DNA of 64,000 nt, from NCBI GenBank assembly GCA_038373865.1, contig JAXGGA010001629.1:1-64000 (forward strand). The letters run 5' to 3'. The notes beneath the pieces are model-generated. The model was given only the letters and a program-made list of their open reading frames with translations, did no database searches and was not told the DNA's origin. This stretch comes from Uloborus plumipes (Eukaryota; Arthropoda; Arachnida; Araneae; Uloboridae). The translations under genes were made by a program, and so were the position numbers. This document shows, piece after piece, positions 21,791-33,272 of this stretch. The stretch's first letter is position 1. Every line of letters begins with the position of its first letter.

Positions 21791-24771
21791 AAGGCCGCAT
21801 AAATCAGTATGGGGGAAAATTGAAAAACCTTTCCCGGGGCGAGTTCTTCCCTCAACTCATATTTTTTATTCCGTTTACTTCTTTTCCTCAAATAACGCCG
21901 CGCAAAAGTATTTTTCGTCACCTCTTTGCCTCTTTGCGCCCCCCCCCCTTCCATTTCCGACTCCTGAAATATTCAGGGTGCAATCTGTCAGAGTAAGGGG
22001 GCGTCCAATCTTTTTACTACCCCAGGGGGCCATAAATGTTTCATTTGGTGGTGGAAGGTAAATCATTCGTTTTTAACCCAAATAAAACAATCGGCACATT
22101 CTGTAATTCGCCTCTCTCGTCGATAAGAAATGCAGCGCTTCGTAAGTGCCTCGATGAATGACGCCGATTTGCGGGTCTACCTCGATGAATGACGTCGATT
22201 TGTGGCTCTGCTATAATGGGTAGGGTCGTAGGATTATTTTTCCGTCAACAGTTCGTTTATTAGTGTTCCTACAAGGTTTTGGAATGAACACTAGAATGCC
22301 CAAGCAGTCATTTTGACTGCTCTTTAATCTCAATTAAGGTTCAAAAAATATGTATATAATGACACAATTTCTACGATTTTTTTGACTTTTTACACAAAAT
22401 ATGAATGTTTATTAATAATTGTATTTATCACCTCCCTCCTTCTCCATTTCTAGTCTAGTTATGTGTAATATCTATACTGTCCAAATACTCGAAATGACTT
22501 GATTGTGCGTTCAGAAAGTGTTCAGATCTAGTGTTCAGGAAGTGAGGAACATATGTATTTGTTAAATATTTTATTTAAAATCTTAATTTTTCAGGTATTT
22601 TTTCTCATTTCAGTTTTACTTGAATTTCAATCGTTGTATTATGTTAACACGTAATTCCTGTGACGTGAAAACTTGTGGCAGTATCCATTTTGTCCCAGGT
22701 GCTTATTTTGTTTTTCATGCGAGCCACTCATTTTGATCGTTTTACTAGCCATTCTCGATGTGACAATCTAATTTAAATTTGATTTTATATTGTTTTTTCA
22801 GTGCAAGTATTGTAAATAAAAGTTTTTTTTTAACTATATGATTCTTGAACATAACTTTAAATGGACACTTGAAATCCTGGAATAACTTGGAAGATTATTA
22901 CATTTTTTAGACTGAAACTAGAGCATTAATTTAAGTTTATGTACAAGCATGAATTAGATAACGGCCCACACACAATATTTGGAACAGTTGAACAGCGTTT
23001 AAAATGTACAAATATCAATATGATTGTAGATTTGTACTTTAGGTGCCACACGAATACTTTTTTAAGGGTTCTTTTGAAGAGTATTTTTTCATGATCTCAT
23101 TCCACATCATTGAAAAAGAGGTTAATTGCAAATCCAAAGCACATATCTGCAGTTTTAGTGCGTTTTAAACGTAATTGAATGCTTCTAAATTGAAGTTCAT
23201 CTATAGTATTTAGGAAGAACTACTAAGACGCATTGTAACGCATCATACAATCAGCTAAAAAGGCAAAAATCAAGTATTATGCAGATAAAGGGGGAGTATT
23301 TTTTTCTACGGTTAACAAAATATTACATTTTTAACTGCATAAATATAACAAATGGGTACACTACTGTATGGAAACATTTTTATTCTTTTAGAAGAGGAGC
23401 TGTGCTGTAACAGATGTAATTCTATGGTGCTCCAAACGGAACAGCTATTGAATTTAAAATGATTAACAACAAAACATAGCTTCCTTTACTGCCACAAGTG
23501 AAAACTCTCCGACTCAGAACAATCGATGGCACATAAACCATTATTAAAATGCCATAGTGCCACGACGTTCCACCATATATTATAATATTCTCATATCCAT
23601 TTGCATACAAAAAAAAAAAACTAAATATTAGTTTACCCCGAAAAAGCCATTAAATACCCCCACCTCCGCTGCAAATGTCCATTACCCCGCGCACGGGGCA
23701 CAAAAGCCAACCAAGCCCTCCTTCGAAAGGGTGAGTGATTGCCCCACTCTTTGTTAACACGTGACTACCCATTTCACCACGTGATTCATGAGGTGTATAT
23801 TCTCCGGGGGGGGGGGGGGGGGGGGCTGGAACCTTCATTTGCTTTCGTGGGCCCAAAGGGGTTCGAGGAATTACTGGTGATTTACGCACCTTTCGTTTCG
23901 TATCTCGTGGCCAAATTTGTTTCCATTTGGATCACTGGTACTTGCAGAGCTCGGGACAAACGAATGAGGATTCTGGATTTTCGTCTATGGCGAGTGATGG
24001 ATTGGATCCCGAAAGGGGCTTGATAATGGCGTCTGGATTTAGGAGTCCCATCGGAACCAAATTTGTCAACATTTCAACAAGTGTCACTAATCTTGTGTCT
24101 TTTAAGGTGGATTTGTACCCTCACTGGATATCTTTTTCATTCGTTGGTGCCATATGCTAAAAGTTTTATGTGCTTAAAATGTCTGGTTTTTTCCTTCTTT
24201 CTTTTCTATCCGTTATCCGATTTAACCGTTTTCCATCACGAAAAAGTTTTCACAATATTTATTTAGTCACATATTGAAATATTGGTTGATTATTGCAATG
24301 GGTTTTCATTACGGCTCGTACCGATTTCAAGAACGAAAAGGGTTTGGAATAGTTTTCCGTCCTTTGGAGCACCAGTCAAAGATTTTAACCATGAGATCAA
24401 GATTACCAAATAAAAAAATTTACATAGATGATGACATTGTTCATTTAATCCGGCATATTTTTGCAAATAAAATACATTAATCTATTTACTATGGCGTATT
24501 TCTCAAAAAGAGTCCACATATGTTTAAATAGTATTTTGAAATAATTTTAAACTGTAATATTTCGCAAGTTATTAAGCGTGGTAGTTAAATTGAGAATTCA
24601 TGACGACAAAATCGTTCTGTCACGGGGGAATCAATTGTGGACGTGGCACAAGAAGCATTGAAGCAACTCAGGATAACTTAGATCCGCATTTTTGCCTAGT
24701 TTTAGCCCTACTGATGTTTTAACAGTGTTATTGCATTTATTTGTAAAATCCAAGAGAAACTCTTGAAACAC

Positions 24772-24818
24772 TCTCTCTCTCTCTCTCTCTCTACCAGCGC
24801 TGTTCTTCCCCAAAAACT
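24772..24818 (+). repeat. (CT)n plus ACCAGCGCTGTTCTTCCCC, copy 1
   Basis: A CT tract runs directly into ACCAGCGCTGTTCTTCCCCA (24793 on). The identical junction is at 25584. The unique tail makes this more than a coincident microsatellite. Confidence 0.6.
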
Positions 24819-25566
24819 ACGAAATAATATTTTATAAAATCTTTAAAAATGAATTATTAATCTGGTTCGGGGTGATTCGGCTTCTTAAGGGCGCTTTGAT
24901 CAATGTGAGTAAAGGGATAAAAAATAAATAAAACAAAATAATAATATAATGATAATAGATAAATAAATATATATAAAGTAAAAACAAAATGAGAGTAAAA
25001 ATAGTCCAGATTTTATACATAAAAATATAATTACTAAATGTCTAAAAACTGGAGATTTTCATTTCATAGCATCCTAATATTTTATTATTTCATTGCATCG
25101 TTACAATTTAATATAGTGCATAGAGTAGCATCTTTTAATAAAGGACGAAAAATATGAGAAGCTTTAAACCAGGATTCCAGAATAGCTTCCACACAATATC
25201 CGCAGTAGAAATAAATTCTAAAACATACACCCAAAGAAAAAAAAGGAGTTGGAGGGGGGGGGGGGAGAGAATGGGGAAAAAGAAAAGAAAAACATTCAAA
25301 TTGTCTTTTAGAGAGAGAAAAAAAACTCAATTTTTTTAACAGCTAAACAGTTTATAGCACAGTAGAAAAAACAGCCACAAACACGAGTTCTCAACAACAC
25401 AAGCAAGATCATCCCCCTCGACTATCGATAATAAATCACGAAGAATATCAGAGGAACCTCAGTAATTAAAACAAATAATCAAGTCATTACATAACAAATA
25501 AAGATGAATAATGTCCAGCGACTTTGGAAGATTAATAACAAACACAGCACTCTCCATCTTTTTTTT

Positions 25567-25609
25567 TCTCTCTCTCTCTCTCTACCAGCGCTGTTCTTCC
25601 CCAAAACCT
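25567..25609 (+). repeat. (CT)n plus ACCAGCGCTGTTCTTCCCC, copy 2
   Basis: Second copy, about 790 bp downstream in the same orientation. Possibly the common end of a dispersed repeat whose other boundary I cannot see. Confidence 0.6.
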
Positions 25610-25995
25610 TAGCGCCATACATCAAATTTTAATATCCAATTATCTCTTGAGCAGAGCCTATTCCGAAGCGAACAATTATTATTAGTTCAGCCGCAGGGCT
25701 GAACACTGCGCGATTTGTCTACGGAATTTAATTTATTTTGGGGCACGGGATTGAGCGTCGAGTCGACACACTGTTGGGAATTGTTGTTGTTTGTCGGTCT
25801 TGTGACTTTGAGGGAGTTGGGCCATTTTTCTGGCGCAAAGAAACGAGGGCAATTAAGGAGTTGGAGGCGCGGGGTGCTCTGACGGTATTTGTTTTGCATT
25901 TAGGCACGGTTCCTGATTAGTGTTCGTTAGAGAATTAAGTAATTGCGACACAATTTTGTTTTATTTGTGGGAGATATCGATTTAGTAAAGAAGTA

Positions 25996-26385
25996 CATTG
26001 CAAAAAATAATTTGCTGTTTTTACAGTACAATACTAAAAATAGAGGTTTCAATTTTAAACTGTAAAAGTGTAGTAATTAGTAATAAACTGTAAAACTAGC
26101 TATTTTACAGTTTATTACTGTAAAACTAGCTACTTTACAATTTATTTCTGTAATATTAGCAATTTTACAGTTTATTACCATAAATTTAGCTGCATTAAAC
26201 TGCAAAAACAACAGTGTAATACTGGCAGCAGAGGTTCCTGTTTAAAACTATAAAATCCAGTTATAAACTGTGAAACTAGCAATTTTCAGTTTATTACTGT
26301 AAACTAGCAACTTTACAGTTTGTTACTGTAAAATTATTGTGAAATTAGCCACATTATAGTGTTAAAACATCTGTTTTTTACAGTG
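25996..26385. mobile_element. ACAGT-type TA MITE, copy 1
   Basis: Begins CATTGCAAAAAATAA after TA and ends TTTTTTACAGTG before TA. The interior is a chain of self-complementary words (TTTTACAGTTTATTACTGTA). About 390 bp, no coding capacity. The CAYTG...CAGTG ends and TA target suggest a Tc1/mariner-type MITE. Confidence 0.75.
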
Positions 26386-27271
26386 TAGGCGTAGGGTCTT
26401 AGATGGAACGTGGGATACACCGATAACTCTGACTTGGTAATCGTTGTACACTATGGTATCGTTGTACACTAAAGGTATATTGCACTGCTAAAACATGTTG
26501 AAACAAATGAAGCAGTTTACACATATCAAGCTGTTTTCTAACGTAAACATTTCTTGTTCAATGCTTGAAAAGAGAAAAAGTTTTCAAAAAAAAGATAAAC
26601 GTTGTGGGGAGAAAAGAATTAATTTTACACTAATTTGTATTTTGAAACTTTTGCTTTTGGAAGAAAATTTTGCTTGAAGAATGACAAAAATCGTTACACA
26701 GCAGCAGTTGCTCGAAAGTTGTAAAGTTTTCCTCCATATCAGTGGCCAGCGTATCAAATAAAACCCGTCAAGCTGATCAGTGCAGCCCGTTATTATATTT
26801 AATGTTACGAATCGAACACTATCAAAACAACGGAAACTCTTCATTCGGCTATTGCAATTCGGAACCAAATAGATAAAAATTAGTTTCTAAAAAACAGGTG
26901 GAAATTTCATATTAATAAAATAAGCCTGCAGTAATTATAAAAATTCTTGGTATGAAATTTTCACCTTTTCACGTTTTCTCATACTATCTAAGTAAAAACC
27001 TAAGTATTTGAATGACTTTTTTTACGTTTTCTGGCCCGCTAGATTCATCTTAATTTCAGATGAAAACACAACTGTTGTTTGCATACGTCAAAATTAAAAG
27101 ATTTAAAATTAGTTTACGTAAAGGCACATATGTACGCTCAAATGTCACGACAGCAACAATGAATTGAGCACTTTCGAGCTTTCATCCATAAACACGCTTT
27201 TGTTGGACTGCTAAAAAAATCCGGCAGTTGACACTAGCATAGATTTACTGAAAATCAATTGAACCTAAATA
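26386..27271. other. No gene recognised
   Basis: AT-rich sequence between a MITE and the Helitron at 27272. It contains only chance frames. Confidence 0.4.
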
Positions 27272-28958
27272 TCTCTACTAATAATAAAGCTGAAGGTGGT
27301 TCTGTCTGTCCTTCTTTCTGTCTGTCTGTCTGTCTGTTACGCGCGTAGCGCCAAAACCGGTCGGTCGATTTTTATGCCACTTGGCACAAAATTAGTTTGT
27401 AGCATGTAGTTTTGCACCTCGAAGCGATTTTTCGAAAATTCCATTTCGTTCTTTTTCTATTCGAATTCATAGCGGAAATTCGATAAAATAGGGAAGAAAT
27501 ATTTCACACACATTTTCAAGTCTTATGTCATTCGAAAGCTTGAAATTTTCTGCACAAAATGAAGTTTTTTCGAAGTTTCTACGATCATCAGGAGAGCTGT
27601 AACAATTGTTTTTAGAATCCCTAAATTCAAGGCTTACCTTCAGTAAAGCAAGCCAAACGATTCTAAAATGGTTGAACTCTAGAATAAAATTTGTTTGAAA
27701 AGAGAGATAAAATGAATTATTTTATCGACGGAAATCAACTTTTCATGTTGTTACTATGGTTACGTGTTCATACTTATTTTTGTTTCGTTATTTTTCCAGG
27801 GTTGCCAGACGTAGTATTTTTGATTCTACGGTAGTATTTTTTCGGCCCAAATTAGGAGCGTAGTATTTTTCTGGCAACCCTGTTTCCAATATACTAATGA
27901 CTTAATTAAAAGATTTGGCGGATTTTTTTTTTTTTTTTTTGATTTTCATAGATTTCGCATTTTAGCAACATTGATTTTGGCAACGTTTGGAAACAGTAGT
28001 ATTTTGTAATATTTTTTTTAGAGGAGGCGTAGTATTTTTTTATTCCAATTCTCTGGCAACCCTGTCTTTTTCCCGGTGAAGATGCTTTGGGACCCTGCTT
28101 GGCGCGTTTTCAAAAAGTCAACTACGCAAAATAGCTAGGGTTACCACGCTTGGCGCGCCTATCGTTCATTTAGCGAGAAAAGGGTACCTAAAGCACAGAT
28201 TAACGAAATATCGTATCAATTGCGATATTGCATCGTTTTTTTAAAGTGTTTCATTTCGGAAAATGTATTGTTTTGTTTTTTAAGCTAGAAAAGAAAACTT
28301 TCTTCTTCTTTTAAACTTTGGTAAGATTTCTGTTGGTTTCTGTTATTAACAAAATTGTTCTTATTTTCTCTTTTTGGCTTATTTTTGTCCATCTCCCTTG
28401 GGGTTGCATTCGAATGTTCCAAGGGGGTGTTTTATCCATTTCTCGGGTAAATCAGTGTTTTCAATGCAAGGTGATATGAATTGGTTAACAAAAGTGATAT
28501 GAATTGGCGCGACCACTTGGCGATATATCGCCAAGCTTTTGATCGCCAAGTATTTGACGCCAAATTGGCGAAATTTTTAATTTTTTTTTTTTTTTAGGTT
28601 CCATTTGGCGCTGTTGGCGATATTTTGCGAAAAATCCACTGAATGATGTTAAAATCGACGATATTTAGGAGATTAATCATTGTAAAACATTTTTTTGCAT
28701 TGTTTCGTAGCAAACTAGGGATACAAATGTTTGAATTGTTATCTTGCTCACTCCAAGCACTATTTTAGCACTTAAGGCATCTACTAAGAAATTTACACGT
28801 AAAATTAAGTAGTGTGGGGTCCATATCAGATCATTATATCACTTTGAAGGAATTATAGTTAAATAAAACTAAAATAGAGCATTTTGCTGCTATATCAATC
28901 ATTTTACAAATGAACTTTTAATTTTATACCACGGGCAAAGTCGTGCGGGTACCGCTAG
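27272..28958 (+). mobile_element. Non-autonomous Helitron (1687 bp)
   Basis: It starts TCTCTACTAATAATAAAGCT after an A and ends with ACCGCTAG before a T, the Helitron TC...CTRR ends and A/T target. A short hairpin-capable sequence (CACGGGCAAAGTCGTG) sits about 10 bases before the terminus. A (TGTC)n tract lies near the 5' end. There is no Rep/helicase frame. A hAT MITE is nested at 27797-28064. The part from about 28395 to 28822, with repeated CGCCAAG words, has an inverted diverged relative at 35437-35890. Confidence 0.75.
27797..28064. mobile_element. hAT-type MITE nested in the Helitron, 268 bp
   Basis: It begins CAGGGTTGCCAGACGTAGTA and ends TTCTCTGGCAACCCTG. Flanking octamers TATTTTTC (27789-27796) and TCTTTTTC (28065-28072) differ at one base. 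An internal copy of the terminus (TCTGGCAACCCTG, ending at about 27882) suggests either a tandem-ended element or a second insertion. GTAGTATTTTT recurs four to five times inside. Confidence 0.7.
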
Positions 28959-29102
28959 TAACTTACATAAATCTGATGACGAAATAACTCAAAGCAGTAG
29001 CAGCAAAAAGTGGGTCACTTACCTAGAGAAAGAAAAAACGGGCTTTTATTAGAAATGTAACATAAAAGAAGTCATTGAGATAACATTTTCATATTATAGT
29101 TA

Positions 29103-29423
29103 CACTGAAAAAAATTAATGCTGTTTTTCCAGTATAATACACTAATTTTACAGTAATAAACAGCAAAGTTGCTAATATTACAGTTTATTACTGTGCATTT
29201 TACAGTTTTAAACTGGAACCTCTGCTAGCCAGTATTATACTGTTGATTTAATAGTATAATACAGCTAAATTTTACTCTAATAAACTGTAAAATTTCTAAC
29301 TGTGAAGTAAGAAACTGTACAATTGCTAGTTTTGAAGTTTATTACTGTGCATTTTACAGTTTTAAATTGGAGCCTCAGCTGCCAGTATTATACTGTAAAA
29401 ACAACAGTTCGTTTTTAGCAGTG
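29103..29423. mobile_element. ACAGT-type TA MITE, copy 2
   Basis: Starts CACTGAAAAAAATT after TA (29101-29102) and ends GTTTTTAGCAGTG before TA. 321 bp; shares the internal CTCTGCTAGCCAGTATTATA block with other copies. Confidence 0.75.
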
Positions 29424-30083
29424 TATTATTTATCTTTTAAAATTTAAATAAAAACTTGGTCTGCACAATAAGTTGTAAACATTGAATTGCAAGCACGTTT
29501 TAAAAGTATGAAAATTCATTTGAGCAAAAATTGGCAAACTTTTTTGGCCCAAGACCAAAAAATTCACAAGATACAAACGCATCTAATTGCTGTACACAAA
29601 CATCTACTATTTAGCCGTTAGTAACACAATAAGCTCCGACGCCAAATTACTTCAAAAAATCTTTTCCATTGGTTATAAGCTATTTTCAAATGAGCACAAT
29701 GCCGAAAAGAGTACATTTCGCCAAAAGAAAAGTCACATTTTAATCAACTAAACAAATAGGATGTGTAATAAAAATAATAATTTAAAAATAATTAGAATAA
29801 AAATAATAATAACAATATTTAGAAATAAAAATGCCATACATATACGCGCAGCAGAAGTAATGCTTCTTAAATTCATAACTTCACTATCAATTTGTAGTTA
29901 TTTGAGGGATTATTAGACACTTTCCCACACCTCTAAAGTAGAGAAAATAAAGAAATCGACATTCGATGTTTACGTTCCCTTTTGAAAGTGTAGTAAAAAC
30001 AAATTAAATTGCGGAAAGTAGAAAGCGAACAAAATTATAACACAAAGACAAACCATAAATAGAAGAGGAGAACATTCTAAATA
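29424..30083. other. No gene recognised
   Basis: AT-rich spacer between two MITEs, with no supported feature. Confidence 0.4.
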
Positions 30084-30252
30084 CTGTCGTCCCCGCTTAA
30101 TCGGGTAACGGATAAACGAATACCCCACTTATACGAATAAAATATCCCGGAACCGATGCAATAGACGTAATGTTAAAGATCCCCGCTTAATCCCCGTTTA
30201 ATCGAATAATATTTCTTGGAACCGACAGTATTCGTTTAAGCGGGGCCAACAA
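30084..30252. mobile_element. TA-target MITE, CTGTCG-ended, copy B
   Basis: Begins CTGTCGTCCCCGCTTAATCG after TA and ends GTTTAAGCGGGGCCAACAA before TA. It is the inverted counterpart of 15379-15542, sharing the GGAACCGACAGTA internal end. The right terminus has decayed. Confidence 0.6.
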
Positions 30253-30544
30253 TATTTGCAGCGATTAAGTTGTGGTAAGCCGATGTACAAAAAGTATTGC
30301 GAACAAATACCGACAATGAACTCAGATTCTATGACAATCTCACTGTCATTGAAATATTGACATAGGATTCGGCATCTCGTTCTAGGTGACAAGTCATTGA
30401 TGGCAAAAAAAAAAAAAAAAGATCCCCTGAGATTTTGAGCTGTGCTAGATAACCACATACGTAAATATACGCACGGACCACGACAAAATTTAAAGATTAC
30501 TGAATTGTGTACCCTAATTTCATTTTGGCTTTTCACATGCTAAA

Positions 30545-30897
30545 CACTGCAAAAGATAAACAGTTGTTTTTATATGTAACACGTGCGTAAAATGCACTGT
30601 AAACTTATCAATTTTACAGTTTATTACTGTAAAGCAGCAATTTTGCAGTTTATAAGTCACAATTTTAGTTTATTACGACAAAATTAGCTATATTTCACTG
30701 ATATTTATTATCACAAAAACAACAGCATAATACTAGCAGCAGAGGCTCCAGTTTAAAACTGGAAAATGCAGAGTAATAAACTGCAAAATTAGCAATTTTA
30801 GTTTATTAGCGTGAAATCAGCTATTTTTACTGTTTTCTACTATAAAATTAGCCGTATTATACGGTAAAAACATTTATTTTTACAGTGTACGTACATA
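30545..30897. mobile_element. ACAGT-type TA MITE, copy 3
   Basis: Starts CACTGCAAAAGATAAACAG and ends ATTTTTACAGTG before TA; the left flank is AA rather than TA. 353 bp, with GCAGCAGAGGCTCCAGTTT inside as in other copies. Confidence 0.7.
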
Positions 30898-31638
30898 CAC
30901 ATACAAAAAAAAAAGCGAAACTTCATTTTGTTTATAATTAAAATGAAAAATTAGCTTAAAACTTAATTGAAAAAGCGTTCGGAAATAAAATACTTCCTTT
31001 TCTTTGTACAAAAAATAAAAAAGAATAATTCATTTTTTCATAAAGACTGTCTCTGCAGATGAGTTACGAAATCTTTTAAGAGAAATCACAAAAGGTAAGG
31101 AAGTTTCCCAGAAGCAAAGTAAATAAGACATTTTTAACAAATTGCATGTCTCCGGGTCACCTGCGTCAGGGGCTAAAATATCATTTGGTCAGCGTTCTGT
31201 CACTGTTGGCGGACGAGGCAGAAAAGCCAACAAAACGTTTACAGAAAAGAAAAAAAAAAGTTACATAAAGTTAGAGAAAACCGGGGAAGTCATTAAGAAG
31301 TAACCTGGAAACCGATGGTGGTCATAAGTTAAGAGCCAAAAAGGACGGGTGCACATTAACGTGGGGGATTGTTGCGTAAAAAAAAGAAAGAGAAAGGAAG
31401 GTAAAAAAAAAAAAAATAAATAAAAACAGAATACCGAAAGTAACGGGGAAAATGCGCTTGACAGGCATTGAGAATCTGTGATGTACTGCCATTTGTGGAC
31501 TCCACGTATTACTTTGTTACTTCCTTGGCTTAAAATATATTATATAACAGATAAGAGACGCGAAATGTACTAATGAAAAAAAAAATAAGAACATAATAAA
31601 GTTTTTATTTACTTTTTTTTTTCATGTATCTGTCTGTA
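30898..31638. other. No gene recognised; GC-richer patch 31150-31510
   Basis: The patch with CTCCGGGTCACCTGCGTCAG and GTTGGCGGACGAGGCAG contrasts with the AT-rich surroundings. It could be unique conserved DNA, but I see no frame. Confidence 0.35.
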
Positions 31639-32047
31639 CACTGTAAAACATGGATGTTGTTTTTACAGTATCACACAGCTAATTTTACAGTAACGAACTG
31701 TAAAAATTTCTAATTTTCCAGTAATAAACTGTAAAATTATTAGTTTTACACTTATAAACTGTGAAAGTGCTGCTTTGCAGTAATAAACTGCTAAATTGCT
31801 GGTTTCACAGTTTATTACTGTGCATATTACAGTTTTAAACTGCAACCTATGCTGCCAATATTATACTGTTATTTTTACAGTATAATACAGCAAATCTTCT
31901 GGTAATAAACTATAAAATTGCTTCTTTACGGTAATAAACTGTAAAATTGCTAGTTTTACATTTTATTTCTGTGCATTTTACAGTTTTAAATTGGAGCCTC
32001 TGCTGCCAGTATTGAAATGTAAAAACAACGGTTTGTTTTTTGGAGTG
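31639..32047. mobile_element. ACAGT-type TA MITE, copy 4
   Basis: Starts CACTGTAAAACATGG after TA and ends TTTTTTGGAGTG before TA. The longest uninterrupted copy at 409 bp. It has GTTTTTACAGTATCACACAG near the left end and the mirrored form inside. Confidence 0.75.
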
Positions 32048-32866
32048 TAAGTTGCCCTGTACCACGTAATGCGTTAACTAAATAATAATAATAATAATAT
32101 AAGAAAAGAAAGAAAAAAATGACCAACATTTAGCTATTGTGGTAAAAATTTTGAAAGCAATATGAAACAGTAACTCGAATGCGTATTACTAATACAACTG
32201 TAAAACTAATATGAAAAAGCAGCTCACGAAGGAATTAGTTTTCTCCAGTTCGAAACTGAAAACTTTTTTCTTGAGATCGAAACTACCCAGAACTAAACAA
32301 GCTTGCTTTCTCGTATAATAACATCCACTTTCTGGTAATTGCATTATTTTCCATTCTTTTTGTTTAATTGTTTTTTAAATCACATAAAAATAAATACAAA
32401 CATAAAAAATCATATGCAGGTCTTTCTTTTTGAAAAAAATAGAACGCCTCAGATTTTATTTTTCCCTCGTTTCCAAAAAAAAAAAAAAAAAAAGGCAAAC
32501 ATAAATGACTTTAAAAATTAAACGAAAAAGCAAAAAATGCTACCAAATAAATAATTATAAAAAATAAATAATATCGTTTGTATCGCTTGCAACTCTCTCT
32601 CTTTCGGTTAAAATCAATAAAACACACATTTGAAAAGAACATTTTACTTCCGATCGTCAGCTGCCAAAATATTAAAACAAACGACATATATATAAAAAAT
32701 ATGTACTGTCCATCCTTGACAACTGCGCCTAGCTCTCGTGAACCATTATATGTAAAAAAAAGGGTGATCAGTTGTGAGTGGGAACTTTCCGAAGTTTTTG
32801 ATTTAAAACTTGCATTTTTGCTATCCTTTTGACATATTCAACTAAACTAGGGTATTTAAAATTAGC
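32048..32866. other. No gene recognised
   Basis: AT-rich sequence with long A runs (32475-32493), upstream of the Penelope-like element. Confidence 0.4.
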
Positions 32867-32879
32867 ATCGTTCTACATT
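32867..32879 (+). repeat. Target-site duplication of the Penelope-like element, left
   Basis: ATCGTTCTACATT, identical to 35183-35195. Confidence 0.7.
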
Positions 32880-32914
32880 AAATGAAAAATGATCAAATAG
32901 GCTTTGTGCTGAAC

Positions 32915-33272
32915 TATATTTGAAGTAAAAAATCAACGTAAATAAAGCACAAATAGGGTAGAAAGTACAGCAAATAGCTATTTCAAGGCTACAATGGAGC
33001 CCCTTCATCAGTGCAAGAAGCTCAGCAAACAACATGAAAGCTGTAAGAGAACTGAGCGCGAAGCACGTGTGCCCCGGTATTTATAACAAATGGGCGAGTG
33101 CGCTTGAACTCACAACAAAGCGGGAAAACACCGACCAATCAGCGATCAGCGAAACGCCAGGAGAGCGAAGAAGAGGGGGGGAAGGCGGCAAAGGAAAGTA
33201 GGAAAAAAAAAAAAAAAGCGCGGGAGAAAACACTAGAAGACGAAATTATAAAAATTGCTTCCAGATGTCAAG
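32915..33272 (+). repeat. pLTR-like arm, left (3' side of the RT gene)
   Basis: Nearly perfect inverted copy of 34827-35184, 358 bp. It includes GCGCGAAGCACGTGTGCCCC and a TATTTATAA box-like word near 33079. Its plus strand encodes the same N-terminal peptide (starting MRLNSQQSGKTP) that precedes the RT on the other side. It differs from the right arm in a purine run: AGG then 15 A here, AGGGG then 14 A there. Confidence 0.85.
32960..33020 (-). ncRNA. Hammerhead-ribozyme-like motif, left arm
   Basis: Mirror of the right-arm motif: TCATCAG at 33005-33011 and TTTC at 32981-32984, i.e. CTGATGA and GAAA on the minus strand. This copy is in sense with the RT gene and lies near its 3' end, where self-cleavage of the transcript would be relevant. 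Confidence 0.45.

Larger units (their letters stand above)
21791..25995. other. No gene recognised; microsatellites and poly-G
   Basis: Long AT-rich stretch with GC-richer patches (21960-22230, 23640-24060). Simple sequence includes a 20-base poly-G at 23806-23825, (CT)n at 24772-24792 and 25567-25583, and poly-G near 25255. Two shared CT-plus-unique blocks are listed separately. I found no frame with family resemblance. Confidence 0.4.

Noticed and set aside
23650..24160. Frames around the poly-G tract
   Set aside because: They depend on a 20-base G homopolymer and have no recognisable protein.
30198..30536. 112-codon minus-strand frame
   Set aside because: It starts inside the CTGTCG-ended MITE and runs through a poly-A tract. 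Chance frame.
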